From: Fidelibacterota bacterium
GTDB lineage: Bacteria; Fidelibacterota; Marinisomatia; Marinisomatales; SCKK01
NCBI GenBank assembly: GCA_004124475.1
Contig: SCKK01000025.1
Span: 1 to 48,007 of the forward strand
Direction: 5' to 3'
DNA length: 48,007 nt
Below are positions 8,733 through 17,402 of this stretch, one piece after another; position 1 is the stretch's first letter; each line of letters starts with the position of its first letter. The notes under the pieces were generated by a model. That model made no database searches. It was not told the DNA's origin and saw only the letters and a program-made list of their open reading frames with translations. Made by a program: the position numbers and the translations under genes.

Positions 8733-9737
8733 ATGAGTAACCGCATTATCATTCGCGCACCGAATTGGATTGGAGACGCCGTGATGGCGGTTCCCATGAT
8801 TCAACAAACTCGTCGAACATTTCCAAGGGCACACCTGACAGTTCTTGCAAGAGATTGGGTCGCTCCTGTTTACAGTTACCTAGATGTGATTGACGACATT
8901 ATCTCTCTTTCAAGAAATCAGAAAGGAAACCTCTACTCCCAGAATACCTTGATTAATGAGCTGCGAGAAAAACAATATGATATGGGGTTCATATTACCAG
9001 ATTCTTTCTCTTCTGCTTGGATCCTCTTTCAATCAAAAATAAAACTACGGATTGGGTACAAAGGACAGCTCCGCGCTTGGATGCTCACTGAGCGCCTGGA
9101 CCTGGGCGTCGTTGAGAAAATGCACCGAACAGACAAATACCTTAAACTACTTGAGCCATATGCAACAAGAATTTCTTATGGCGTTTCGCCCCAGCTTTCG
9201 GTTAAAAAAGTGCAAAAGAATAGTCTTCCGGAAGGATGGGATATAGATCTAATTCACATAGGAGTAAACCCGTACTCAATTGCCCCTTCGAGAAGGTGGC
9301 CCATCCCTTATTGGAGAGAGTTAATACGCAGGCTGAGAGATCCCTTACTTCAATTTTTGATCTTTGGTAGTTCAGATAATCTGCTGAACTCTAAGGAACT
9401 GACAGATGGATTAGACGCAAATATTATTAATCTTACTGGAAAGCTTACGCTCAAAGAATCAATATCTTGCATATCCCAGTGTAATCTGTTTATCTCCAAT
9501 GACTCCGGCCCAATGCACATTGCAGACGGTGTGGGCGTCCCAACTATTGGTATTTTCGGTGCAGGCGACTGGACTCAAACTGGACTCCGTAGCCCACACT
9601 CAGAAAACCTGGCTTCTGCAGTCTATTGTAGTCCATGCAAGAAAAACTACTGTATCAATAAACATGAACCCCTACTCTGCTTATATAGCTTGACCGCTGA
9701 ACAGATTGCAGAAAAGGCATATAGTATTTTACTTTAG
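8733..9737 (+). CDS. waaF: ADP-heptose:LPS heptosyltransferase II
   Basis: A 334-residue GT9 protein. The N-terminal motif RAPNWIGDAVMAVPMI and the C-terminal nucleotide-sugar motif SNDSGPMHIADGVGVPTIG are diagnostic for WaaF. A Cys-rich tail (CSPCKKNYC...CL) is common in this group. It adds heptose to the inner LPS core at the inner face of the cytoplasmic membrane. It lies alone on the plus strand between the IS110 remnant and a convergent glycosyltransferase, whose 3' end overlaps it by 9 bp. Its presence supports a Gram-negative envelope with heptose-containing LPS. Confidence 0.88.
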   Translation: MSNRIIIRAPNWIGDAVMAVPMIQQTRRTFPRAHLTVLARDWVAPVYSYLDVIDDIISLSRNQKGNLYSQNTLINELREKQYDMGFILPDSFSSAWILFQSKIKLRIGYKGQLRAWMLTERLDLGVVEKMHRTDKYLKLLEPYATRISYGVSPQLSVKKVQKNSLPEGWDIDLIHIGVNPYSIAPSRRWPIPYWRELIRRLRDPLLQFLIFGSSDNLLNSKELTDGLDANIINLTGKLTLKESISCISQCNLFISNDSGPMHIADGVGVPTIGIFGAGDWTQTGLRSPHSENLASAVYCSPCKKNYCINKHEPLLCLYSLTAEQIAEKAYSILL

Positions 9738-10808
9738 CAAAGAATGATATACATAGATATTGCCTTCTACCATCCGATTCACATTCAGTTTTGCAGCAAC
9801 TTGCCTCGCATTTTTACCTATCTCTTGCCTCAACTGATCGTCACCCATTAGGTAAAGTATCGCCTTAGCGAGCTGTTCAGCATTCCCAGGCGGAAATAGC
9901 ATGCCGCTTTCACCGGGGTTTACAATTTCAGGAATTCCCCCCGTGTTACTGGCCACAACAGGAATCCCGAGACTCATGGCATCCAAAATGGAGGTACCGA
10001 GACCTTCATGACGTGATGAGGCAACATAGAGATCAAAACGACTTAAGAATGGGCCCAACTCTTTCTGAAATCCCGGGAAATGTATCTTTCCTTCAAGATT
10101 CATTTTTCTAGCATGCTTGATCATTTGACGTCTTTCAGGACCATCTCCTAACCCTATGAACGTAACATCAGATCGCTGAGCCAGTACGATCTCTGCTGCA
10201 CGTACAAACGTTCCATAATCCTTCTCAACTCTAAAGCTGGCAATAGTGCCCACAACAAACTGATACGGCGCAATATTATAATGCCGAGAAAGATCATTCC
10301 GATGAATATCCATAAAGCGGGATGGATCAACCCCAGAATATACAACTGGCAGGTTTTGGGGAGGCAGACCAGCATGCCGAAGAGTCCGTCTTATGGCACT
10401 AGAAATACAGATAATTGTGTCAGCTTTTCTATATTTATACAAATTTAGCCAGTTGGTTGAAATGGGAAAATTGACGCGACGAGTCACCACCAGTTTCACC
10501 TTGGGAAACAACAGTTTTACCCATAATCCTAGTCCGTGAGCATGGGAGGTATGAGCATGAACGATATCAAATGTCCCATGTCTGCAGAGCCGTGCAATCT
10601 TGGATACAGAATGGAGATCGTATTGACCAATGAGCGGCAGCGTATAGGATGGTATTCCTCGTGATCGCACATGGTTAAAGAGTTGCGAATCAGGCTTGCA
10701 GACCAGAGCGGTTCCATAACCGGTACAATGTAACCCACTAAGTAGAAAAGCAACCTGTTGTTGGCCTCCACGCCATTCTAGCCCTGTGTCAATATGTAAA
10801 ATCCTCAA
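9729..10808 (-). CDS. Glycosyltransferase family 4
   Basis: A 359-residue GT-B retaining glycosyltransferase. The N-terminal domain opens with LHIDTGLEWRGGQQQVAFLL; the C-terminal domain has VVGTIASFRVEKDYGTFV and the EX7E region SSRHEGLGTSILDAMSLGIP. PVVASNTGGIPEIV completes the donor site. GGQQQ is typical of enzymes acting on LPS core or O-chain sugars. The start ATG 10808 leads directly into the first beta strand. It sits head-to-head with nothing and converges on waaF. The sugar donor and acceptor cannot be told from sequence. Confidence 0.85.
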   Translation of the reverse strand: MRILHIDTGLEWRGGQQQVAFLLSGLHCTGYGTALVCKPDSQLFNHVRSRGIPSYTLPLIGQYDLHSVSKIARLCRHGTFDIVHAHTSHAHGLGLWVKLLFPKVKLVVTRRVNFPISTNWLNLYKYRKADTIICISSAIRRTLRHAGLPPQNLPVVYSGVDPSRFMDIHRNDLSRHYNIAPYQFVVGTIASFRVEKDYGTFVRAAEIVLAQRSDVTFIGLGDGPERRQMIKHARKMNLEGKIHFPGFQKELGPFLSRFDLYVASSRHEGLGTSILDAMSLGIPVVASNTGGIPEIVNPGESGMLFPPGNAEQLAKAILYLMGDDQLRQEIGKNARQVAAKLNVNRMVEGNIYVYHSLLK

Positions 10809-11036
10809 TTATTGACCCTCACTTTTTGATCAATCGATTACAAAAAGTACTACAAAACTATGCCTGGATAGAAACAAATATAATAACGCATTTCCAACAT
10901 CATCATTGTATTAAACTAACAGTCCTAAATTTCAACGGTAACAATCGATACCTGAAGCCAATAAAAAGCGACTGAAACTGAAAATTCATTGATATGTTGT
11001 TCTATTTTCCAGATTATTGCTGAACAACTGATTAAT

Positions 11037-11999
11037 CTAAACCCGGAGATTGCGAGAAACATATTGCATGAGAGCTTCAATACGTACCCTATAGGTGTGA
11101 TGTTCCAGCACATATCTCTGCCCGCTATAGGCAATGTTTTTTCGTTCTTCTTCGTGAGACAGATAGTACTGAATTTTCTCCAGACAATCATTATCATCTT
11201 GGAAAAACACTAGATGTTTCTGGTCTTTAAAATAGTCATCCATACCTTCATGGTATTTGTGTAACAAGAATCCTCCACTTCCCAATGTCAGCCAAACTCG
11301 GTTTGAGAAATAGTGTCTAACGCTTGAATAGGATTCCTCAGTTGGAGTTGCTAGAACAATCCTGGAGTTTTGACAGATACTCACATAATCTTTGTTGAAA
11401 ACCTTTTTATCTGGAACGATAAAACTATCCTGAAATCCTGCCCAGCCTGATCCCCAAACAGTTAACTGAAATTGCGTACCAATCTTCTTTAACAACCGGA
11501 TGCGTGCCTCTGCACCTCGATTATTCCCAATAAATGCAACATCTGTTGGTTTAATATTTTCTCGTGGTTTCATCTGTAAAATATGTTGCGTAAATGCTTG
11601 CGGGAGATGCCAGACATTTTTCACGCCCGCCGCTTCAAAACGCTTTGATAGCTCTGATGACACAGTCACAAATAGTCCGACCTGTTTAGCCCGCTCCAAC
11701 ACCATCGGATCTAGAGATTTTCTAATGTCAAAATACCACATGACCGTTAATACCTTGGCGGATATTCTACGAATAGAACTTACCGATAGTTTTGATGCTT
11801 TTGCGAAATACACCAGGTCTGGTTGAAGGAACGCGATCATTGATTTTAACAAGACTTGAACAGCGGATCTTCCCAGAAGCTGCGATAGTTTAACATCGTC
11901 GAAGACATAAACCTGGTGGTCATTCTCTTTCAGGGCTACTTTAACGAAGTATTCCGTCCGCGTCTTTTTTCGTCCGCGTCCGACTAATAGAATCTTCAC
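11037..11999 (-). CDS. CgeB-like glycosyltransferase
   Basis: A 320-residue protein resembling the CgeB/DUF3880 group of GT-B glycosyltransferases. Visible features are the first strand MKILLVGRGRKK, a middle strand VFVTVSSELSKRFEAAGV-like segment, TDVAFIGNNRGAEAR, and a C-terminal domain ending in HHTYRVRIEALM, typical of the spore-maturation/O-glycan relatives. The ATG overlaps the end of the upstream GT4 gene by 4 bp, so both are one transcript and are probably used in the same glycan assembly. The sugar is unknown. Confidence 0.7.
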   Translation of the reverse strand: MKILLVGRGRKKTRTEYFVKVALKENDHQVYVFDDVKLSQLLGRSAVQVLLKSMIAFLQPDLVYFAKASKLSVSSIRRISAKVLTVMWYFDIRKSLDPMVLERAKQVGLFVTVSSELSKRFEAAGVKNVWHLPQAFTQHILQMKPRENIKPTDVAFIGNNRGAEARIRLLKKIGTQFQLTVWGSGWAGFQDSFIVPDKKVFNKDYVSICQNSRIVLATPTEESYSSVRHYFSNRVWLTLGSGGFLLHKYHEGMDDYFKDQKHLVFFQDDNDCLEKIQYYLSHEEERKNIAYSGQRYVLEHHTYRVRIEALMQYVSRNLRV

Positions 12000-13168
12000 A
12001 CTCTTAACACACTATGGATATCATGAACTAGTTGTGGAGCAATCCGATCGTATCGGAACTTCGAGTTTACACGGTAGTGGCCCACCCTCCCCATTGCTTC
12101 AGCCATATTTTGATTATTGTACAAATGCAGAATTTTATCTGCAATTTCGTCAACACTGGATGGATCTTCGACAATGAGTCCTGTTTGCTCAGGAATGATC
12201 GCATCTGGAATACCCCCACTTCTTGATCCGATAACTGGCTTTCCAAAAGCGTTGGCTTCCAGAAATACGATGCCAAACCCTTCAACACTGGTAACTTCCG
12301 GTATCATTAGCGACACCATAACAAAAAGGTCACATTGTTGATATAAACGCTGCATCTCTTGGTCTGAAAAAAAACCTATAAAACTTACGATATCCTCTAC
12401 GCCTAATTTTCGAGCAATAGCTTTATATTCGGAAAGAGCGTACGGAGCAGAAGGATCCTTTCTACCCACAACTGTGTAATGGAGGGGCTTGATTTTATCA
12501 ACAAGCAAAGGAAGGGCTTCTATTACTTTGTCTACATTTTTTCTCGGAGCCAACCGACCAACTGAGAGCAAGTGGCATCCTCTGCTTTTGAATGGCGGAT
12601 ACAGCGGCAAATTCAGATATTCATTGCGAACTCCAGGGTTACAGATAACAATTGGCTTGCGCTCAACTCCAAGCTCGGTGGAGATTAGTTTGGCAGTAAA
12701 CTGGCTGTTGGCTATGAATCCACTCGCCTGATCAATTATCCGACTATAGAACCGTTTCTTTAATCGGTTTTGTCTGATCTTGAAGCAAACTTTGAGCAGA
12801 TCATCTCCATGAAAAAAGATAAAATACGGTAGGTTGGTTTTGTGGTGTATCCAATATGCCACGTAGGAAAAAGGTCGAAAATTTCCACAAAGGATAACGT
12901 CGATTTTTTCCCGATTAATTATCTGCAAAGCTTGTTTATACCACGTCCAATTGTTTGGAAAGCGCCGAACTTCCTCTTCTGTGACTCTTGAACGATATAC
13001 AGGAAAATCGAAGGTGCTATCTACCATGTTGTTGGGAACTTTCACTGTCAGCACACACATTGATTGTAGTGGAAATCCCCTTGCAAGACCAGTGTAGTGG
13101 TTTGTCATACCCCCTAGGTTGTTTGGGTAGAAATCGTTAGTAATAAGAAGAAATCTCAATTTGATCAA
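11996..13168 (-). CDS. Glycosyltransferase family 4
   Basis: A 390-residue GT-B enzyme: N-terminal LLITNDFYPNNLGGMTNHY, donor-domain LLSVGRLAPRKNVDKVIEAL, and VTSVEGFGIVFLEANAFGKP, which carries the EX7E motif, followed by VIGSRSGGIPDAI. No ATG is available at the front: TTG 13166-13168 or TTG 13157-13159 must serve, and the second gives the more usual N-terminus. It is the first gene of a two-gene unit with the CgeB-like enzyme (4-bp overlap). It likely builds a surface polysaccharide; donor unknown. Confidence 0.82.
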   Translation of the reverse strand: MIKLRFLLITNDFYPNNLGGMTNHYTGLARGFPLQSMCVLTVKVPNNMVDSTFDFPVYRSRVTEEEVRRFPNNWTWYKQALQIINREKIDVILCGNFRPFSYVAYWIHHKTNLPYFIFFHGDDLLKVCFKIRQNRLKKRFYSRIIDQASGFIANSQFTAKLISTELGVERKPIVICNPGVRNEYLNLPLYPPFKSRGCHLLSVGRLAPRKNVDKVIEALPLLVDKIKPLHYTVVGRKDPSAPYALSEYKAIARKLGVEDIVSFIGFFSDQEMQRLYQQCDLFVMVSLMIPEVTSVEGFGIVFLEANAFGKPVIGSRSGGIPDAIIPEQTGLIVEDPSSVDEIADKILHLYNNQNMAEAMGRVGHYRVNSKFRYDRIAPQLVHDIHSVLRV

Positions 13169-13224
13169 TTCTATGAGATATTATTAAGGTATTAACAATG
13201 CTTGCCTAGGTATGTGACCAAGTT

Positions 13225-14172
13225 CTATTTGTGTTCCAGAAGCACATAGTTCTTAAATGCCCAGGGGGGATTCTGAATATTGAACCAACTCTCGACCAGT
13301 GAGAGAAAGCGGTATTTTGCTTTTTCATGTTTGTGCTTCTTTCGAAAAAGATTAGGTTTCCCCGAATACTCCAGCTTATCCTCCCAGTTAAATTCTGCTA
13401 TTCTACTTTTCATTACCGCAGGATGAGCTTCTGAAAAACTGTCTACTTTGTCTAATGGTCCATAATCGAACTCTCTTGGCGATGTGTCATAAAACTCATC
13501 TGCATGCTGTTGACCCCAGTGGATTGTCTTAAATGCCTTGTTTTTCTTTTGCATGAGATGGGGTGGTCTCACCCACCCATAATGATAAATCTCTGCATCA
13601 ACCTTCGCTACTCTAAGCTTACGAGAGTCTTTCCTTTGACGAGGGTGGTTGTACTTTTCAAAGTATCGAAAGGATTGCGCACTCTCCCAAGAGTGGATTT
13701 GTGGCAGATTTCGTATTATTCGAATTTCATGGGGGTACCAGCCATGTCCCGTATGGTAGTGCCAGTAGTCACCCCAGAAATGCTTATATCGAAAGAGTAG
13801 GCCTTCCACTTCTGGATCATCTATCAACTCTTGGCAACGGTTCCTGATAACTGGTAAATATTTTTCATGCACCACTTCGTCAGCTTGAATATAGAAACAC
13901 CAGTCTCCGCGGCACGCATAAAGAGCAATATCAGTCTGAAGCGCGTTAATAATACCCCGTTGAAAATATTGTTCCTCCCACTCTGTATCGATGACAATGA
14001 TTTTCGGATCGCCCATTGCCATGATGTCTTCTCTTGTAGTATCATCAAAATCCCCTCTTCCAATAGCTACGAAAACTTCATCGCAGATGGGCAAGATCGA
14101 TTTGATTGCTTGAACCACCGGATAGTACAGCTTTGCGCCATTTCTCACAAAAGAGAATCCACTTATTATCAT
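13225..14172 (-). CDS. Family 2-like glycosyltransferase
   Basis: A 315-residue protein with a GT-A-like N-terminal half. It opens with IISGFSFVRNGAKLYYPVVQ and ILPICDEVFVAIGRGDFDDT, and has DWCFYIQADEVVHEKYL at about residues 91-107 where a DxD-type motif is expected; here it reads QADE. The C-terminal half is Trp/His/Tyr-rich and lacks membrane segments. Related genes are common in LPS and capsule clusters of environmental bacteria. It is separated by 56 bp from the downstream GT4 gene and may be its operon leader. Role: transfer of an unknown sugar. Confidence 0.7.
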   Translation of the reverse strand: MIISGFSFVRNGAKLYYPVVQAIKSILPICDEVFVAIGRGDFDDTTREDIMAMGDPKIIVIDTEWEEQYFQRGIINALQTDIALYACRGDWCFYIQADEVVHEKYLPVIRNRCQELIDDPEVEGLLFRYKHFWGDYWHYHTGHGWYPHEIRIIRNLPQIHSWESAQSFRYFEKYNHPRQRKDSRKLRVAKVDAEIYHYGWVRPPHLMQKKNKAFKTIHWGQQHADEFYDTSPREFDYGPLDKVDSFSEAHPAVMKSRIAEFNWEDKLEYSGKPNLFRKKHKHEKAKYRFLSLVESWFNIQNPPWAFKNYVLLEHK

Positions 14173-14543
14173 ATGCTCTTGATCAACTAGACTTCATTAT
14201 GTGAGTACCGTGAGCCGTGTTGTTTGCATATTTTCCGTACCGAGATCCTCACAAACATGATTTTGCTTTACTCTTTCGCACAAACAATAAAACCCGAATT
14301 TCGCTCACCAGCCCATAGTGCATTTTATTATGCCCTACAAGAGTAGGGAAAAGAAAGTGATAGGTTTGACCAATGTTCGAGATTTCCTAACGAATTTGTG
14401 TTGGCTGATAGGTCATCTTTATATTACCTTAACCTAAATTGAGCTATTCTTGTAGCATAAACATCCTGTTTGTGAAGGGAATTTCAGCTTCATACCGATC
14501 ACCTATTAAGTTTGAAAAGAATTTTGATTCATCCATGGTCTGA
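14173..14543. other. Divergent intergenic region
   Basis: These 371 bp separate divergent genes and must hold promoters for both. A 6-bp perfect stem CCCTAC/GTAGGG lies at 14333-14348 with a four-base loop. I see no gene or RNA structure that I can name. Confidence 0.35.
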
Positions 14544-15365
14544 ATGAAAAAACCTTTTAATTTACGCTTGAATGTAATGTTGAAGAATAGTCATTATCAA
14601 GGTTTGTACTCACTAAAATCTCATATATCCATTTTAAAGGATAGAGACTGGCTCCGCAAACATGCTGAGTCTGTGCTCAAAGATGGGGTAAATCTGGTTG
14701 TCGAGATATCCGGTGAGATCTTTGAGTTGAAGCGTAATATGGTGGTTAAACTTTTCGGTTGGCGAAACACACCATCTAAAATGCTCAGCCCGTTCATGCA
14801 CTCCCGAGCCACAAACTCATGGGACAATGCTCACTGGTTACTCAGGAATAAGATACAAACCCCACGTCCAATTTCTGTCTATACGCAACGCCAGTTTGGC
14901 ATCATCAAAGAAAATTTTTTCATTTGCGAGGCTATTCATCATCACAATAATGCTCGGGAAATAGTTCAGCATGACAACCTGGATCTTGGGACAAAGGTCC
15001 ACCTGGTAGAACTGCTCGCCAGTATTGTACAACGAATACATAATACGAAAATGACATATAACGATCTAAATCTGTCGAATTTTCTGGTTCAGGATTACAG
15101 ACCAGAAAAGATATTCCTCATCGATCAAAATAGGGCTAAACGCTGGCTTGTATTGCCTCGTTCAAGACGGATGAATGACATTGCCCGAATGAATCTCTGT
15201 ACTTGCAACACGCTGACAGATGATCATTTCTGTTTTCTTGAGGTTTTCCTACGCGCCTATTCGGGAGAGCGCTACAAAAGCGACAAGATTCTGCTGAAGA
15301 CATCAATGCGCAAAAGGTTCTTTCACAAAGAGCTTAAGAGCATAAGAAATAGACTATACAGGTAG
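14544..15365 (+). CDS. WaaP/KdkA-like LPS core kinase
   Basis: A 273-residue protein of the lipopolysaccharide kinase (Kdo/WaaP) family, which has a protein-kinase-like fold. The catalytic-loop equivalent is MTYNDLNLSNFLV (about residues 168-180), with the Asp and Asn in place; most relatives have His-Gly before Asp-Leu, here Tyr-Asn. The metal-binding segment is IFLIDQNRAKRW, with DQNR where DFD/DFG is usual. It likely phosphorylates a core or glycan sugar at the cytoplasmic side. It is the only plus-strand gene between minus-strand glycan genes and overlaps the convergent methyltransferase gene by 12 bp. The family is reasonably sure, the substrate is not. Confidence 0.7.
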   Translation: MKKPFNLRLNVMLKNSHYQGLYSLKSHISILKDRDWLRKHAESVLKDGVNLVVEISGEIFELKRNMVVKLFGWRNTPSKMLSPFMHSRATNSWDNAHWLLRNKIQTPRPISVYTQRQFGIIKENFFICEAIHHHNNAREIVQHDNLDLGTKVHLVELLASIVQRIHNTKMTYNDLNLSNFLVQDYRPEKIFLIDQNRAKRWLVLPRSRRMNDIARMNLCTCNTLTDDHFCFLEVFLRAYSGERYKSDKILLKTSMRKRFFHKELKSIRNRLYR

Positions 15366-16025
15366 TCTTGCCTTTGAATTGCTATGAAATTCTCTTGAAG
15401 GGGTAGTTCCAAGCTCAAGCAGGAAGATTGTCTGGGCATTAATTCCGCATAGAATTGGTTTTGTTTTAAGGATCCTGAAACCTGACCGTAATAACTCTCC
15501 TTCAATTGCCTCGCAACGATCCATTGTAATTGTCTTGAAATCCCGAAACTTTCGCACAAGTTTGTGAACTGGAGATGATGTATAAAGTGACACAATAGCC
15601 CAGTTAGAAACGACTCTCGCAATTTCTACGAAGGATGCCATACGCTCCTCAGGTGAGTGAATATGCTTAAACAATCGCATGCATAGCAGACCTTGAAATA
15701 CATTATCCTTAAATGGGAGCTTCGATATATTAGCACAAGCGCAATCTAGTATCCCATTGACACGCTGCTTGACTCTTAACAACATATTCACATTAATATC
15801 AGCCACGGTGACATCGAATCCCTTACTCAATAGTAGAGGTGTGAATCTGCCATAATCTGAGGGAACATCCAGCACATGGTCGTTTCCGCTGGATACAATT
15901 TTGCAAAAGCTCCATACAATACGTGATTCTCGGTAGTGAACTATTCTCTGATCCAGACCCCTATATCTGGTTCGTTCATATTTCAGAATTTGGTCGAGTG
16001 TACCAGCCGACTTATTCACTGCCAT
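15354..16025 (-). CDS. SAM-dependent methyltransferase, class I
   Basis: A 223-residue Rossmann-fold methyltransferase. Motif I is VLDVPSDYGRFTPLLLSKGF (about residues 45-64), followed by the acidic strand VTVADIN and a motif-IV-like stretch QGLLCMRLFKHI with the fold pattern of the UbiE/Methyltransf_11 group. The C-terminus is Phe/Leu-rich with a possible amphipathic helix. In this glycan cluster it may methylate a sugar or lipid carrier, but nothing in the sequence fixes the substrate. It ends inside the 3' end of the kinase gene on the other strand. Confidence 0.7.
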   Translation of the reverse strand: MAVNKSAGTLDQILKYERTRYRGLDQRIVHYRESRIVWSFCKIVSSGNDHVLDVPSDYGRFTPLLLSKGFDVTVADINVNMLLRVKQRVNGILDCACANISKLPFKDNVFQGLLCMRLFKHIHSPEERMASFVEIARVVSNWAIVSLYTSSPVHKLVRKFRDFKTITMDRCEAIEGELLRSGFRILKTKPILCGINAQTIFLLELGTTPSREFHSNSKARLPV

Positions 16026-16061
16026 CAGCCTATTCCTTAGACGAGGTTCTTTGAATCTATT

Positions 16062-16275
16062 TTACAAATGAAATCTTGTTGACTTCAGTGAATCCAGCAC
16101 TTGTATACTAGCAATGACCTCTGGAGCTATGTCATTATGCTGATATTCACCATGTTTCTCGACCAATTCCCGGTGGCTTCCCTCCTCGACGATTCTCCCC
16201 TCCTCAAGCACGATGATCTGTCCGTGTTGACAATGGTTGACAAGCGATGGGTAACAACGGGGACGGTCCGATTCC
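16062..16275 (-). pseudogene. 3' remnant of an ABC exporter ATPase gene
   Basis: On the minus strand one frame reads RTVPVVTHRLSTIVNTD (H-loop region of an ABC ATPase). After a frameshift near 16220 the next frame continues IIVLEEGRIVEEGSHRELVE, then KHGEYQHNDIAP, and ends at TAA 16062-16064. This is the last ~60 residues of an MsbA-type exporter, disrupted and lacking Walker A, signature and Walker B. It is not a copy of the intact exporter at 17403-19241, whose tail differs, so a second exporter once stood here. Confidence 0.75.
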
Positions 16276-16337
16276 CACTCCAGCCATACCAGTTCCCCTA
16301 GAAGGTTCGAATCTCTTTTAGCGCTATCATTTGAAGA

Positions 16338-17387
16338 TCATCCATAGAAACCGTCAAGAATCGAGTCAACAATGCGCCGGGACGAGTTACCATCCCCAAA
16401 TGGATTTTCACCGGACCATTCGGGATTGTCATTTACCCATCCAAAGTTCCTTTCTATCTCAGTTCCAACTAATTTGGCAAATCCGGCATCCACTCCTTCC
16501 GGTCGTTCCGTTGTATCTCTACAGACTAACACTTTTTTATGAAATGTTGCACACTCTTCCTGAATTCCTCCTGAATCGGTGATCACAAATTTAACTTCAC
16601 TTAGCAGTTTGAGAAAATCTTTATATTTCATAGGTGATGTAACAACCACATTCTTCAATAAATCTGAATGATGCTGAACCTTCGGGTTCGGGTGCATGGG
16701 AAAAATGAATTTAAGTTCAGGATGAGTGATAGCCAACCTCTCAATTTGTTCGTACATAGCAGCCATCTTTTCCCCAAAACTCTCCCTGCGGTGAAGTGTA
16801 ATCAAAACCTTATTTCCATATTTAATTGGAAAGTCAAATTTCATACAAGCATCTACTATGGTATTCCCCGTTAAGAACACATTTTTAACCCCCTCAGCCT
16901 TTAGGTTTTCGACTGCCTTGTCGGTTGGAGCCCAATGAATATTAGCCACTCTGGTAATGATCTGCCGGTTGATCTCTTCCGGAAAAGGAGATTGGGGATT
17001 GTATGTTCTCAAACCTGCTTCAATATGCCCCACGCGTACCTTCTCATAAAACGCCACTAACGCAATCGCTGCAACTGTTGATGTGTCCCCTTGTACAATA
17101 ACCAGATCAGGATTTTCCCTCCGCAACACCGGCGTAAATAAGTTTACGGTACGAGCCAGGATATCCGTTGGCGATTGACCTTTTTTCATGATACTCAGGT
17201 TATAATCAGGTTTGGGAATCAAGTTTGCTACATCCTGATACAACTCATTATGTTGCCCGGTAAACACACTTTTAAAAGGAATATTTTCACGGGACAGTTC
17301 ACGAAAAGTTGAAGACAATTTGATTACTTCAGGTCGAGTCCCATAGCAGACCAGAATCCGAGGTTTGGTGGTAAAATCGTTTTTCAT
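16338..17387 (-). CDS. wecB: UDP-N-acetylglucosamine 2-epimerase (non-hydrolysing)
   Basis: A 349-residue enzyme interconverting UDP-GlcNAc and UDP-ManNAc. Family motifs in order: CYGTRPEVIKLSS (residues about 14-26), FTGQHNELY, IVQGDTSTVAA, VGHIEAGLRT, FPEEINRQI, ITLHRRESFG, FPMHPNP and VITDSGGIQEE. All residues expected for substrate binding appear intact, and the length is slightly short of the usual 370. It supplies ManNAc-type precursors for surface polysaccharide. It lies 15 bp downstream of the ABC exporter gene, so both probably share a transcript. Confidence 0.9.
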   Translation of the reverse strand: MKNDFTTKPRILVCYGTRPEVIKLSSTFRELSRENIPFKSVFTGQHNELYQDVANLIPKPDYNLSIMKKGQSPTDILARTVNLFTPVLRRENPDLVIVQGDTSTVAAIALVAFYEKVRVGHIEAGLRTYNPQSPFPEEINRQIITRVANIHWAPTDKAVENLKAEGVKNVFLTGNTIVDACMKFDFPIKYGNKVLITLHRRESFGEKMAAMYEQIERLAITHPELKFIFPMHPNPKVQHHSDLLKNVVVTSPMKYKDFLKLLSEVKFVITDSGGIQEECATFHKKVLVCRDTTERPEGVDAGFAKLVGTEIERNFGWVNDNPEWSGENPFGDGNSSRRIVDSILDGFYG

Positions 17388-17402
17388 AAGGTACCAGTGG
17401 AA

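Noticed and set aside
14333-14348. Terminator hairpin
   Set aside because: Only a 6-bp stem, no T-run, and it lies between divergent genes.
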